A stretch of 64,000 nt of DNA from Alphaproteobacteria bacterium (GTDB lineage Bacteria > Pseudomonadota > Alphaproteobacteria > CAAHEQ01 > UBA3637): the NCBI GenBank assembly GCA_015062245.1, contig SUVA01000001.1, positions 76,856-140,855 on the forward strand, in the 5' to 3' direction. A program made the position numbers and the translations under genes. The notes beneath the pieces are model-generated. The model was not told the origin of the DNA. It saw only the letters and a list, made by a program, of their open reading frames with translations, and did not search any database. Numbering within the stretch: position 1 is the stretch's first letter; every line of letters begins with the position of its first letter. Below, piece by piece: positions 1 through 7,265 of this stretch.

Positions 1-495
1 AGCCTTTTGTTTTGCAAAACTTTTTACAGTCATTTTCATACCACTGGCATCTCGTTCACGTAAAAGTCGCAGTCTTTTTTGGGCTGCCCATTCTCGGTCA
101 TGGTCGTTATCTTTTGGTGGGCGAGCAAAGGCACGTGTTAATAAACCATCTTGTTTACTATCTGTTTTTACAACTATTTTAGAAAGGTTATGTGTCATAT
201 TATGGCTTTTTTGTCTAGAGGATTCATGGATTACTTGTCTTTGCAACTCAAATTCTTTCATTTTCCCCCACATTTGAAATGAATTATTAATCAAAAAGCC
301 ACCGAAAAAGAATGAAGACATAGCAACAGCTCCTGAAACAGACAACAAAGAAGTTGTACTCGCAAGAAGTGCACCACCTCCTATTATACTTCCAACTCCA
401 ATAGCTGCAAATCCTGTGGCAATTGCTTTTGCATATTTTATATATTTAGCTTCTACTTTAGGATCAATTTTATTTCCATTTTGTTTATTTGCCAT
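1..495 (-). CDS. Hypothetical membrane protein, C-terminus beyond window edge
   Basis: The reading frame is open from the ATG at 495 to the window edge (165 codons), with GGAGG a few bases upstream. The first 25 residues are polar (MANKQNGNKIDPKVEAK). Residues about 25-70 are hydrophobic and Gly/Ala/Ser-rich, enough for two membrane helices (GVGSIIGGGALL and VAMSSFFFGGFLI). A basic, polar tail follows (NDHDREWAAQKRLRLLRER). I recognise no family. It lies in an accessory patch beside tRNA-Tyr and has its own promoter. Start and frame are well supported; function is unknown. Confidence 0.7.
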   Translation of the reverse strand, partial: MANKQNGNKIDPKVEAKYIKYAKAIATGFAAIGVGSIIGGGALLASTTSLLSVSGAVAMSSFFFGGFLINNSFQMWGKMKEFELQRQVIHESSRQKSHNMTHNLSKIVVKTDSKQDGLLTRAFARPPKDNDHDREWAAQKRLRLLRERDASGMKMTVKSFAKQKA

Positions 496-521
496 TTTAT
501 ACCTCCAACATATTTATTTAT

Positions 522-550
522 ATTAGAACAAAAGTCCGCTGTAAAGTCAA
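522..550 (-). promoter_or_regulatory. Promoter of the gene at 1-495
   Basis: Minus-strand TTGACT (550-545), 17-bp spacer, TCTAAT (527-522), placed 27 bp before the ATG. Confidence 0.6.
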
Positions 551-570
551 TAGGTTTTTAAGTAAAATTT

Positions 571-752
571 TCTGGGAAGAATTTGGCTTGTCTCAAGAGA
601 GAAGTATTGATTTTAAAGGATTTTTCTTAGAAATTGGTCCGTGTGGATGGAAATTTTAAGGATTTTTAGCGGATTGTACACGGACTCGAATAAGTTATTG
701 ATTTTAAAAGAAAAAAGCGCCTTTATCAGGCGCTATCCAAAAACTGGTGGAG
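571..752. repeat. Degenerate direct repeat of the tRNA-Tyr downstream flank
   Basis: This stretch resembles 1510-1690 in order and wording. Both have (c/t)tgggA, a C(A)AGAG block, tttaaaggattt, a GTCCGTGTG inverted repeat (here 637-644 and 678-685), a run of A, a terminator hairpin, and finally CTGGTGGAG. The second copy ends in the tRNA-Tyr 3' end. Here only about 9-11 bases of tRNA-like 3' end (743-752) remain. It looks like an attachment-site scar or an old duplication. A further half-site CACACGGACT sits at 764-773. No gene is seen in 496-799. Confidence 0.5.
702..734 (-). terminator. Rho-independent terminator after the gene at 800-1438
   Basis: Stem AGCGCC/GGCGCT (716-721 with 729-734), 7-nt loop, followed on the minus strand by a T-rich run. 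Confidence 0.75.
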
Positions 753-799
753 GATGTCTTGCACCACACGGACTGAAAGCATTGAAAAAATTTATAATA

Positions 800-1438
800 T
801 TAATTCCTTTGGGGAATTTCTCTCCAAGCGTGCGGTTCTCTCGTATTTTTCTTCTCAATGATGTAACTTCTAGTTTTAAAGCGTCTTACTTCTTGCCTTT
901 CTTTTGCAACCCTTTCCTTTTCGCTCCGATCAAAAATGGTACGTTCTACACGGCTTAAGGATTGATATTTTCTCTCATTTCTGATGGCCTGTTTTAACAG
1001 GGTTTCGTTTTTTATCAAAAATCCAAGAGCATGCTTTTTTTCTTCTTGACTATAACGACGTCCACAAATACGAGCTTCATGATCAATGGAAGCAAGGAGT
1101 AAAGCCCTCTCTTCTTCCGAAAGATTACCTTCCCTTTCTTTCCATTTAATTACCTTGTCTAATGTAGGGAGTGTTTCTGGTAAAAGTGCAAAAAAATCAG
1201 ATGCGAGTCCAATTCCCATCTCCCCTGTTTTAACATCATAGTAGGCCATTTGAGGTTTTCCTTTGACTATTTTCCCTTCTTTGTTTATGGTAGAAACAGC
1301 GGGTATTTTTACCAATAAAAATGGATGATCAAAATTCGCTTCAATATAGGTTCCCCCTTCAACACCATATTTTTTGATATCTTCAACCAATAATGCAGGG
1401 ATTTTAGAAGCTGACAATCTAGTTTTTAAAGTAACCAT
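800..1438 (-). CDS. Hypothetical protein, 212 aa
   Basis: A complete frame with AAAGGA upstream of ATG 1438, its own promoter and a terminator. The N-terminal half (about 1-95) looks like a compact mixed alpha/beta domain (VEGGTYIEANFDHPFLLVKIPAV). The C-terminal half is highly charged and helical (SEEERALLLASIDHEARICGRR, then RVERTIFDRSEKERVAKER). No signal peptide or membrane segment. I do not recognise a family. It sits alone between two copies of the tRNA-Tyr flank repeat, which suggests a gene brought in with, or stranded by, an integrated element. Confidence 0.7.
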   Translation of the reverse strand: MVTLKTRLSASKIPALLVEDIKKYGVEGGTYIEANFDHPFLLVKIPAVSTINKEGKIVKGKPQMAYYDVKTGEMGIGLASDFFALLPETLPTLDKVIKWKEREGNLSEEERALLLASIDHEARICGRRYSQEEKKHALGFLIKNETLLKQAIRNERKYQSLSRVERTIFDRSEKERVAKERQEVRRFKTRSYIIEKKNTREPHAWREIPQRN

Positions 1439-1470
1439 TTTTATCCTTTCGTTTGATTACATCCGGCTTT

Positions 1471-1499
1471 ATTAAATCAGAAAATGAAACCCATGTCAA
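1471..1499 (-). promoter_or_regulatory. Promoter of the gene at 800-1438
   Basis: Minus-strand TTGACA (1499-1494), 17-bp spacer, TTTAAT (1476-1471). Confidence 0.6.
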
Positions 1500-1509
1500 T
1501 ATATTTTTT

Positions 1510-1690
1510 CTTGGGATAAATTTTGGTGTTCCCAAGAGTGAGATATTGTATTTAAAGGATTTTCTTAATTGGAAAGTCCGTGTGGGTTGAATTTTTTATA
1601 ATTTTTACACACTCGCACACGGACTCAAATAACACCTTGTAAACAAAAGAAAAAGTCGTCATTTCTGACGACTTACCTGAACTGGTGGAG
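1510..1690. repeat. Second copy of the tRNA-Tyr flank repeat
   Basis: Partner of 571-752. It carries a perfect 10-bp inverted repeat AGTCCGTGTG / CACACGGACT (1575-1584 and 1616-1625), then the tRNA-Tyr terminator, and ends in the genuine tRNA 3' end. Confidence 0.5.
1641..1674 (-). terminator. tRNA-Tyr terminator
   Basis: Perfect 9-bp stem AAGTCGTCA / TGACGACTT (1653-1661 with 1666-1674), 4-nt loop, T-rich tract on the minus strand. Confidence 0.85.
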
Positions 1691-1768
1691 AGGGGTGGAT
1701 TCGAACCACCGAACTCAAAAGAGGGCAGATTTACAGTCTGCTGCCATTAACCACTCGGCCACCTCTCC
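1683..1768 (-). tRNA. tRNA-Tyr (GTA)
   Basis: 86 nt with encoded CCA. The acceptor GGAGAGG pairs with CCTCTCC, there is a long variable arm, a TTCGAATC T-loop, and anticodon GTA in CTGTAAA. The long variable arm with GTA identifies tyrosine. Confidence 0.95.
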
Positions 1769-1785
1769 TTAAGGTGTTGGATGTT

Positions 1786-1814
1786 ATTATGCCTTATTTT
1801 TTTTAAATTGTCAA
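1786..1814 (-). promoter_or_regulatory. tRNA-Tyr promoter
   Basis: Minus-strand TTGACA (1814-1809), 17-bp spacer, CATAAT (1791-1786). Confidence 0.7.
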
Positions 1815-1832
1815 GAAAAAAACAAAAATTTA

Positions 1833-1860
1833 TTGACTTGTTTTTCATTTTTAATATAAT
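1833..1860 (+). promoter_or_regulatory. Promoter of the kinase-like / PHP-GH77 operon
   Basis: TTGACT (1833-1838), 16-bp spacer, TATAAT (1855-1860). The ATG at 1884 follows a GGGGGA ribosome site. Confidence 0.75.
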
Positions 1861-1883
1861 CTTTATCAAAGGGGGAAAGATAA

Positions 1884-3038
1884 ATGTCAAAAATACCGGA
1901 ACAATTATCCCAGTGGATAAAACAAAAAAAGAAATCAAAACAAAGCCCATCCGATTTTTTAATCAACCTGACGGATGATGAAAAACAAGCGTTGTCTTTT
2001 GTTGATTTCGTTGTAAAAAATCCCCGATTAAACAAAAGAATCTATCGTTTCTTATCCCAAATAATGCCCCCAAAAAGCCTCTCGCTATGGATGAAAAAAT
2101 ACGCTTTGATTTACGATAAATACATTCATCAAAAATGGGAAAAGGCCAAAAAAGCAGAAGATGTTTTAAAAATTATTCCAAATTTTTCGCCTTGGGCATT
2201 AAAAGACAAATTCGGGCAATTTGATTTGGGCAAAATCCCCACCGACTTTGGCGATAAAAAAAATTATTTCAAGCTTTTGGATAAAATCCGCCAATCCGAA
2301 GTTGTGCAAAATTACAAACAATTAAAATCTTTGGAAAACAATCTGAAAGATTTTGAAAAGCATTATCCCGAAATCAAAAAAATAAATTGGTTTGATATTG
2401 GCCAAAGGACCCGTTTTTTATCAAAGCTGATGTTTGAAAAAACAGGCCGTCCTTTTTTTGTTAAAATCGCCCAACAAAAATATAAGGTTCAATTTTTGTG
2501 TAATCCTTTTTCATGCAAAATGGTTTTTGAAGTTATCTCCCCCAAAGGGCAGGCCTATATATTAAAAATGACATTAAATCCCATTACCGAAATTTTAACG
2601 GACGATCAACGCAAAGAAATGGAAAATCAGGCTATTCGTGCGGATTCACCTTTTACCAATTCCATGATGGAATTTTATTTAAAATTAAACAAATGCCCCC
2701 ACGTGTGCGACATTCAACATTACACCAGTTTGTATGAAGTGGTCTTATATAAAAAGGAAAAAGGCACACCTTTATTCGCCTTGGGAAAGGTGTGGGATTT
2801 TTATAATTTAAACAACACACTTTTAAAAGACGCCAATCGTTTGGGAATTTATATCAATGATGTGTCTTTGCCCAACTTTATCAAAACCGATAAAGGACAA
2901 ATCAAAATTATTGATATCGGACATGCCAGCTTTGCCAATCCTTTGACGCAAGGTATCCCCGGTTTAACCTTTACATTTGGCAATTTGTCGGGTCAGGATT
3001 ATTTAACCCATTTTGGCGTTTTAAGTATGGAGGATTGA
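1884..3038 (+). CDS. Divergent protein-kinase-fold (phosphotransferase-like) protein
   Basis: 384 aa, cytosolic. The C-terminal half has kinase-fold landmarks: a lysine strand AYILKM near residue 227, a catalytic-loop equivalent INDVSLPNF (D326, N331) and a metal-loop equivalent IIDIGHA (D344). The usual HxD and DFG are replaced, so activity is uncertain. The N-terminal ~150 residues are Lys-rich and helical and I do not recognise them. The stop overlaps the next start by one base (TGATG), so it is translationally coupled to the PHP-GH77 protein. A small-molecule or protein kinase linked to glucan metabolism is possible, but that is inference. Confidence 0.6.
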   Translation: MSKIPEQLSQWIKQKKKSKQSPSDFLINLTDDEKQALSFVDFVVKNPRLNKRIYRFLSQIMPPKSLSLWMKKYALIYDKYIHQKWEKAKKAEDVLKIIPNFSPWALKDKFGQFDLGKIPTDFGDKKNYFKLLDKIRQSEVVQNYKQLKSLENNLKDFEKHYPEIKKINWFDIGQRTRFLSKLMFEKTGRPFFVKIAQQKYKVQFLCNPFSCKMVFEVISPKGQAYILKMTLNPITEILTDDQRKEMENQAIRADSPFTNSMMEFYLKLNKCPHVCDIQHYTSLYEVVLYKKEKGTPLFALGKVWDFYNLNNTLLKDANRLGIYINDVSLPNFIKTDKGQIKIIDIGHASFANPLTQGIPGLTFTFGNLSGQDYLTHFGVLSMED

Positions 3039-5716
3039 TGTATCAAGCAGATAAAAAATATATTCAAACTTTGGCCGATGGATTAAAAATTTCCGATTTA
3101 TCTTTGTTGGATAATGTCATGGGACCAAATGAATTAAAGGCCGTTTTAAAAAAAGCGACTTTGGATGATTTTGTGGGCGAAAAAGCGTGGATAAATCTGC
3201 ACACACATTCTTCGGCTTCGGATGGGCAATTAAGTCCCATTCAATGGTTGGAAAATGCCCGTCAATGGCAAATTCAAAAAAACATAAAACAATATATTAT
3301 TGCCCTGACCGATCACGATTGTATTGATGGATTGATTCAAGTTTTAAAAATGCTGATTCAAAATCCAAAAAAATATCAAAACTTAAAAATTGTTTTAGGG
3401 TGTGAATTGAGTGTGGCCATCCAAGACGAAACCACATCTTTACCCCTTGATTTTGAAATGTTGCATTATGGATTAAATCCGTTTGATACAGGTTATCAAG
3501 ATTCATTTAAAAAGCTGACGGATCAGCGCAAAAAAGCTTTGCCGATCATCTTTAAAAAATTCAAAGAAAAATATCCCGATATAAAGGGCGATTTAAAAGA
3601 TTTTAAAACAACCCGATTTTTTAATGCCAATGTCAAAAAAGGACTGGGGTGTAATTTACCCTATGATATTTGTTCCTATTTTACCTTTAAAAATCAGGAT
3701 GGTTTCAATGATGAAATGCGTCATTTCGTATTTTCTTTGGGGGATAAAAATCAAGCCCTTGATCTGTGGCAATTTGCGCCTGATTTAATGAAAACAATCA
3801 AAGCGCAAAAGTTTGGTTTTGTATCCGTGGCCCACCCTTATCGCATTCAATTAAAGGAACGTATCTCGGGTGATTTTTTATATCAACATCCTTTTGATAC
3901 AGCCGATTGCTTTATGGAAAAATTATTCAATAAACTGGCATCTTTGGGAGTGGAAGGCGCTGAACTTTATTACGGCAATTTAAACTCGCATCTGCAACGG
4001 GCATTTGATAGTGTTTGGTATCACCACAGCATTCAAAACGATACACAAGGTTGGATAAATATCATTTTAAACAGTGCCAAAGGGGCTTTTAAAATTATCA
4101 CAGGCGGTAATGATAATCATCATCCTTTTTTGGGAACAAAATGCGAAAGATTACAAAATGAAAATTGGCAAAATTTAATCAACTGTTGGAAATCGTGTCA
4201 GGATTTAATTGAACAGGGCTATCAGATTTTGGATAAAGAAATAACGATGGGGTTGCCTGGTCCCTGTATGCCGGCCATTTCAAATGAACAGGATATCGGT
4301 ATCGGTTCGCCCTATGGTTTGGGGGCCAAACGAATCTGGGATTTTTGGAATAAAAGTTTGCACAAAATTTTACTGGGCCCGGGTGGCAGAACATGTCGTG
4401 AAGCAAAACATTCCCCCTATGTTTCGGATATTCGCCCCAATCCGTTTTTTATCCCCGTGGAATATCTGTATCAAAAAGGATTAATTTCAAACGAAGATTT
4501 AAAAACGGCTTTCCAATATGAAAAGCCTGTCGGCAAAATTGATTTTAATCAGGTGGAAAAAACATTTGAACCACTTTTAAAAAAAGCGTACCAAAATGCC
4601 AAAACGAAAAAATCTTTTGATGATTTTACGGATGATTTGGCCAACCAAATCAAAAAGCAAAATAAATATCCTTATATTGCCGATTTACAGGTGCAAATTC
4701 CCCAATCAATTATTCAAAAAAATGAAAAATTATTTTTGCCCGATTTTACTTTGGGCTCACCACCTGATTCTTTTTCGGACAAAGCACGCAACTGGGGTTT
4801 TCGGGTGTTAAATCCCAAATCCCTGTGGGACAAAAAAGGTCAGCTGGGTGCCGGCGGACGGTTATGGCGTGATATTTTGGCCCGTGCCGTATCGGGCGCC
4901 AAAGGCGGTTTGCGTATAGATCATTTTATCGGCTTTGTGAATCCTTATATGATTTCACAAAATCCCGAAATTAAAGACGGGCGATTGTATTCATCCTATA
5001 ATCATCCCAAATTGGGGCAATATGCATGGCAAGATGAAAAAGATTTTGGCAAAATCATTGAAACAATCGTCTTGCCCGTCTTACAAAAATCCGGTTTAAC
5101 CGTCAATGATTTATATCCCGAAGATATCGGTGCACGCCCCGAACAAATGGACGAAGTGATGGCACGCTTTGGATTGGGGCGGTTATTGGTGGCCCAATTT
5201 AAACAGGTCAACAACCCCACACATATTTATCAATTGATGAATGCTAGCCAGAATGATATCGCCACTTTGGATACACATGATACACCTTCCATTCAAATGT
5301 TTTTTGGTGCATTGGATGATGCCAACCGCTATACACACGCCGTCAATTTGGCGCGATCTTTACGTTTTAACTATAACGATTCATTAAAATCAACCGAACA
5401 ATTGGTGCGAATGCAATGGGCGGAATTATTGGCCTGCCCCGCCAAAAGAGTTCAGGCTTTCTTTACATCTTGGACCGGTCAAATCGGGCGTTATAACCAA
5501 CCGGGAAATCCCGATAAATGGCAACTCAGATGCGTCAGTGATTTTGATAAACTCTATTTTGAAAATTTGGGTAAAGGTTTGGCCTATAATCCGTTGGATG
5601 CGATTGCTTTGGCCATCTATGCCCGTGGGGATGATTTTTATAATCAACACAAAGATTTTGTGGCACAATTACGCCAAAAGGAAAGCGAATTGTTAAACTG
5701 TGTTTATCAATTATAA
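3038..5716 (+). CDS. PHP phosphoesterase domain fused to GH77 4-alpha-glucanotransferase-like domain
   Basis: 892 aa from ATG 3038. A TTG at 3035 is also possible but sits too close to GGAGG. Residues about 50-365 form a PHP domain with its metal ligands in order: HTH (H55, H57), DH (D92, H93), E123 in GCELS, H266 in AHPYR, and DNH (D359, H361). Residues about 490-880 match GH77 amylomaltases: GSPPDSFS, the nucleophile D628 in RIDHF, the acid/base E695 in PEDIG and D748 in THDT. GH77 enzymes (MalQ family) transfer alpha-1,4-glucan chains; PHP domains hydrolyse phosphoesters. Joining the two suggests handling of phosphorylated glucan or sugar. I know of no standard family with this architecture. 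Confidence 0.8.
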   Translation: MYQADKKYIQTLADGLKISDLSLLDNVMGPNELKAVLKKATLDDFVGEKAWINLHTHSSASDGQLSPIQWLENARQWQIQKNIKQYIIALTDHDCIDGLIQVLKMLIQNPKKYQNLKIVLGCELSVAIQDETTSLPLDFEMLHYGLNPFDTGYQDSFKKLTDQRKKALPIIFKKFKEKYPDIKGDLKDFKTTRFFNANVKKGLGCNLPYDICSYFTFKNQDGFNDEMRHFVFSLGDKNQALDLWQFAPDLMKTIKAQKFGFVSVAHPYRIQLKERISGDFLYQHPFDTADCFMEKLFNKLASLGVEGAELYYGNLNSHLQRAFDSVWYHHSIQNDTQGWINIILNSAKGAFKIITGGNDNHHPFLGTKCERLQNENWQNLINCWKSCQDLIEQGYQILDKEITMGLPGPCMPAISNEQDIGIGSPYGLGAKRIWDFWNKSLHKILLGPGGRTCREAKHSPYVSDIRPNPFFIPVEYLYQKGLISNEDLKTAFQYEKPVGKIDFNQVEKTFEPLLKKAYQNAKTKKSFDDFTDDLANQIKKQNKYPYIADLQVQIPQSIIQKNEKLFLPDFTLGSPPDSFSDKARNWGFRVLNPKSLWDKKGQLGAGGRLWRDILARAVSGAKGGLRIDHFIGFVNPYMISQNPEIKDGRLYSSYNHPKLGQYAWQDEKDFGKIIETIVLPVLQKSGLTVNDLYPEDIGARPEQMDEVMARFGLGRLLVAQFKQVNNPTHIYQLMNASQNDIATLDTHDTPSIQMFFGALDDANRYTHAVNLARSLRFNYNDSLKSTEQLVRMQWAELLACPAKRVQAFFTSWTGQIGRYNQPGNPDKWQLRCVSDFDKLYFENLGKGLAYNPLDAIALAIYARGDDFYNQHKDFVAQLRQKESELLNCVYQL

Positions 5717-5732
5717 AAAGGAGAGTAATAAA

Positions 5733-6302
5733 ATGAAAAAATATTTATATCTGGTTGCTTCTTGTTTAATTTTATCGGCCTGTATATCGGAACAAGAACG
5801 CTATGAATCAATGTATCGTTATGAACAAACCATGCGAAATCAATGTGAGCACGCTTTGGGTTTTAAGACTGGTACACAAAATTATATGAATTGTCGGATG
5901 TTTTATGATGAATATTTATCGGCCAAAGGTTATGATACGGAATATATGAGCTTTTCAAAAGCACAAAATATTCAAAATCAAATTGATTCATTAAATAATC
6001 AGTGTTCACGTTATTGGGGGACAACGGGTATATCCGGTGAAAATTTATGGAACTGTATTCAAAAATTGGGCAATAAATTTATTGAAGAATACAAGCGTCA
6101 AAAAGAATTAAAGGAACAGGAAGATATGTTGACCCGTTCTATTTCGGCCGGTCAAAAACAGGCCAATGAAAATACGCAATTACAAGAACGTATTGATGCT
6201 GAACGTATGCGTGTGGCCAAAGAAACAGGTAAAAATCCGAAAAAAATTGAATGTACAACACGTACCTATTCCAACGGATATATCAAGGTAAAATGTAAGT
6301 AA
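5733..6302 (+). CDS. Putative lipoprotein, 189 aa
   Basis: Start at ATG 5733 after AAAGGAGAG; the result is a short signal peptide (MKKYLYLVASCLILSAC) with lipobox LSAC. The mature part is polar, helical and Gln/Glu-rich (residues about 130-165, likely coiled coil) and has several Cys (NQCEH, MNCRM, NQCSRYW, WNCIQ, IECTT) that could form disulfides in the periplasm. It follows the PHP-GH77 gene by 16 bp and may share its transcript. I recognise no named family. Confidence 0.75.
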   Translation: MKKYLYLVASCLILSACISEQERYESMYRYEQTMRNQCEHALGFKTGTQNYMNCRMFYDEYLSAKGYDTEYMSFSKAQNIQNQIDSLNNQCSRYWGTTGISGENLWNCIQKLGNKFIEEYKRQKELKEQEDMLTRSISAGQKQANENTQLQERIDAERMRVAKETGKNPKKIECTTRTYSNGYIKVKCK

Positions 6303-6331
6303 TTGACAAAATTACATTTTTAGGGTATAAT
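6303..6331 (+). promoter_or_regulatory. Consensus sigma-70 promoter next to a start codon
   Basis: TTGACA (6303-6308), exactly 17 bp, TATAAT (6326-6331). The ATG of the next gene begins only 9 bases after the -10 box, with no ribosome-binding site, so the mRNA should be leaderless or nearly so. Confidence 0.85.
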
Positions 6332-6339
6332 ATGACCCT

Positions 6340-7215
6340 ATGGATTTTTTAAAAAATACAGATAACTCCGATATGATTTTGTGGCACGGAACGTGTGCTG
6401 ACTTTGATATATTTTATCCGCTTTCTTATTTTGCGGTGGATAGGCATGTTTCGGACAGTGCGGAATTTTATCAAAAACAACGATATGCACACAGAACATT
6501 TATTTCAGATGATGAAATAATGCCTCATAAATTACAGGAACTACAAGAATCTCTTTCTCGTGTTTTGGGCAATAAAACCTCTTTACAAAGTCAAGAAAAA
6601 CACCCAAATTTTAAAATTATTCCCGCACATTTAAAAATGAAAAATCCTTTACAACTGTCCAGCTGGGAGTTTCATTTGGATAAAGCTTTAATTGGACTTG
6701 TTTGGGGATTGACACGTCGTGAACAAGAAAATAGTTTAGATACCATGCAAGAAGCCAATGTAACTGGTGATTTTATCTTTAAGGATAGCCAGATGTGTCC
6801 CCATGAACAAGTAAAAAAAGAATTAGCTATGGGGCATTTATATCCAATTTCCCAAAATGAAGAAGAAAATCGTTATCATTTAACGGCCCAGCGGTTGATT
6901 TTATTTTTGGAAAATTTAGGCTATGATGGGGTTCAATATGATTATATGAAAAATTCCGTGGATGCTTATCGGTCAGGGAAAATTAAAGATCTTGATAATC
7001 GTGCCTTTGTTGTTTTTCGCCCAGAACAAGTCGTTCGCTTGGATAAAAAAGTGAAATTGCCAAACACACAATTAAGCCCAAAAGAAAAAATTGAACTTAA
7101 TAAAATTTTTTATCGCTATCAACAAACACATCGCCCTTATAAAATAAATCAACAAGAATTGATGCAGCGTGCCTGTTGGGGTTCTGTTATCAAAAATAAG
7201 TTGCATATCCGATAA
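6340..7215 (+). CDS. ADP-ribosyltransferase-like fold protein (putative)
   Basis: 291 aa, no signal peptide. The motif order resembles ART-fold domains: a first strand with LWHGT (about 14-18), a SYFAVDR segment followed by SAEFY (about 30-45), LKMKNPLQL (about 105), LGYDGVQYD (about 195) and a closing FVVFRPEQVVRLD strand (about 230). That pattern recurs in ART domains of phage and toxin polyvalent proteins. I cannot place the usual catalytic Glu with certainty. The C-terminal ~45 residues are basic. It has its own perfect promoter. Alternative: a non-enzymatic relative. Confidence 0.45.
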   Translation: MDFLKNTDNSDMILWHGTCADFDIFYPLSYFAVDRHVSDSAEFYQKQRYAHRTFISDDEIMPHKLQELQESLSRVLGNKTSLQSQEKHPNFKIIPAHLKMKNPLQLSSWEFHLDKALIGLVWGLTRREQENSLDTMQEANVTGDFIFKDSQMCPHEQVKKELAMGHLYPISQNEEENRYHLTAQRLILFLENLGYDGVQYDYMKNSVDAYRSGKIKDLDNRAFVVFRPEQVVRLDKKVKLPNTQLSPKEKIELNKIFYRYQQTHRPYKINQQELMQRACWGSVIKNKLHIR

Positions 7216-7229
7216 TTTTAAGATATAAT
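7201..7229 (+). promoter_or_regulatory. proS promoter
   Basis: TTGCAT (7201-7206), 17 bp, TATAAT (7224-7229). The -35 lies inside the end of the preceding gene. Confidence 0.65.
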
Positions 7230-7265
7230 AAAACCATTCAACGCAACAAAAGGAAAGGATCACCC

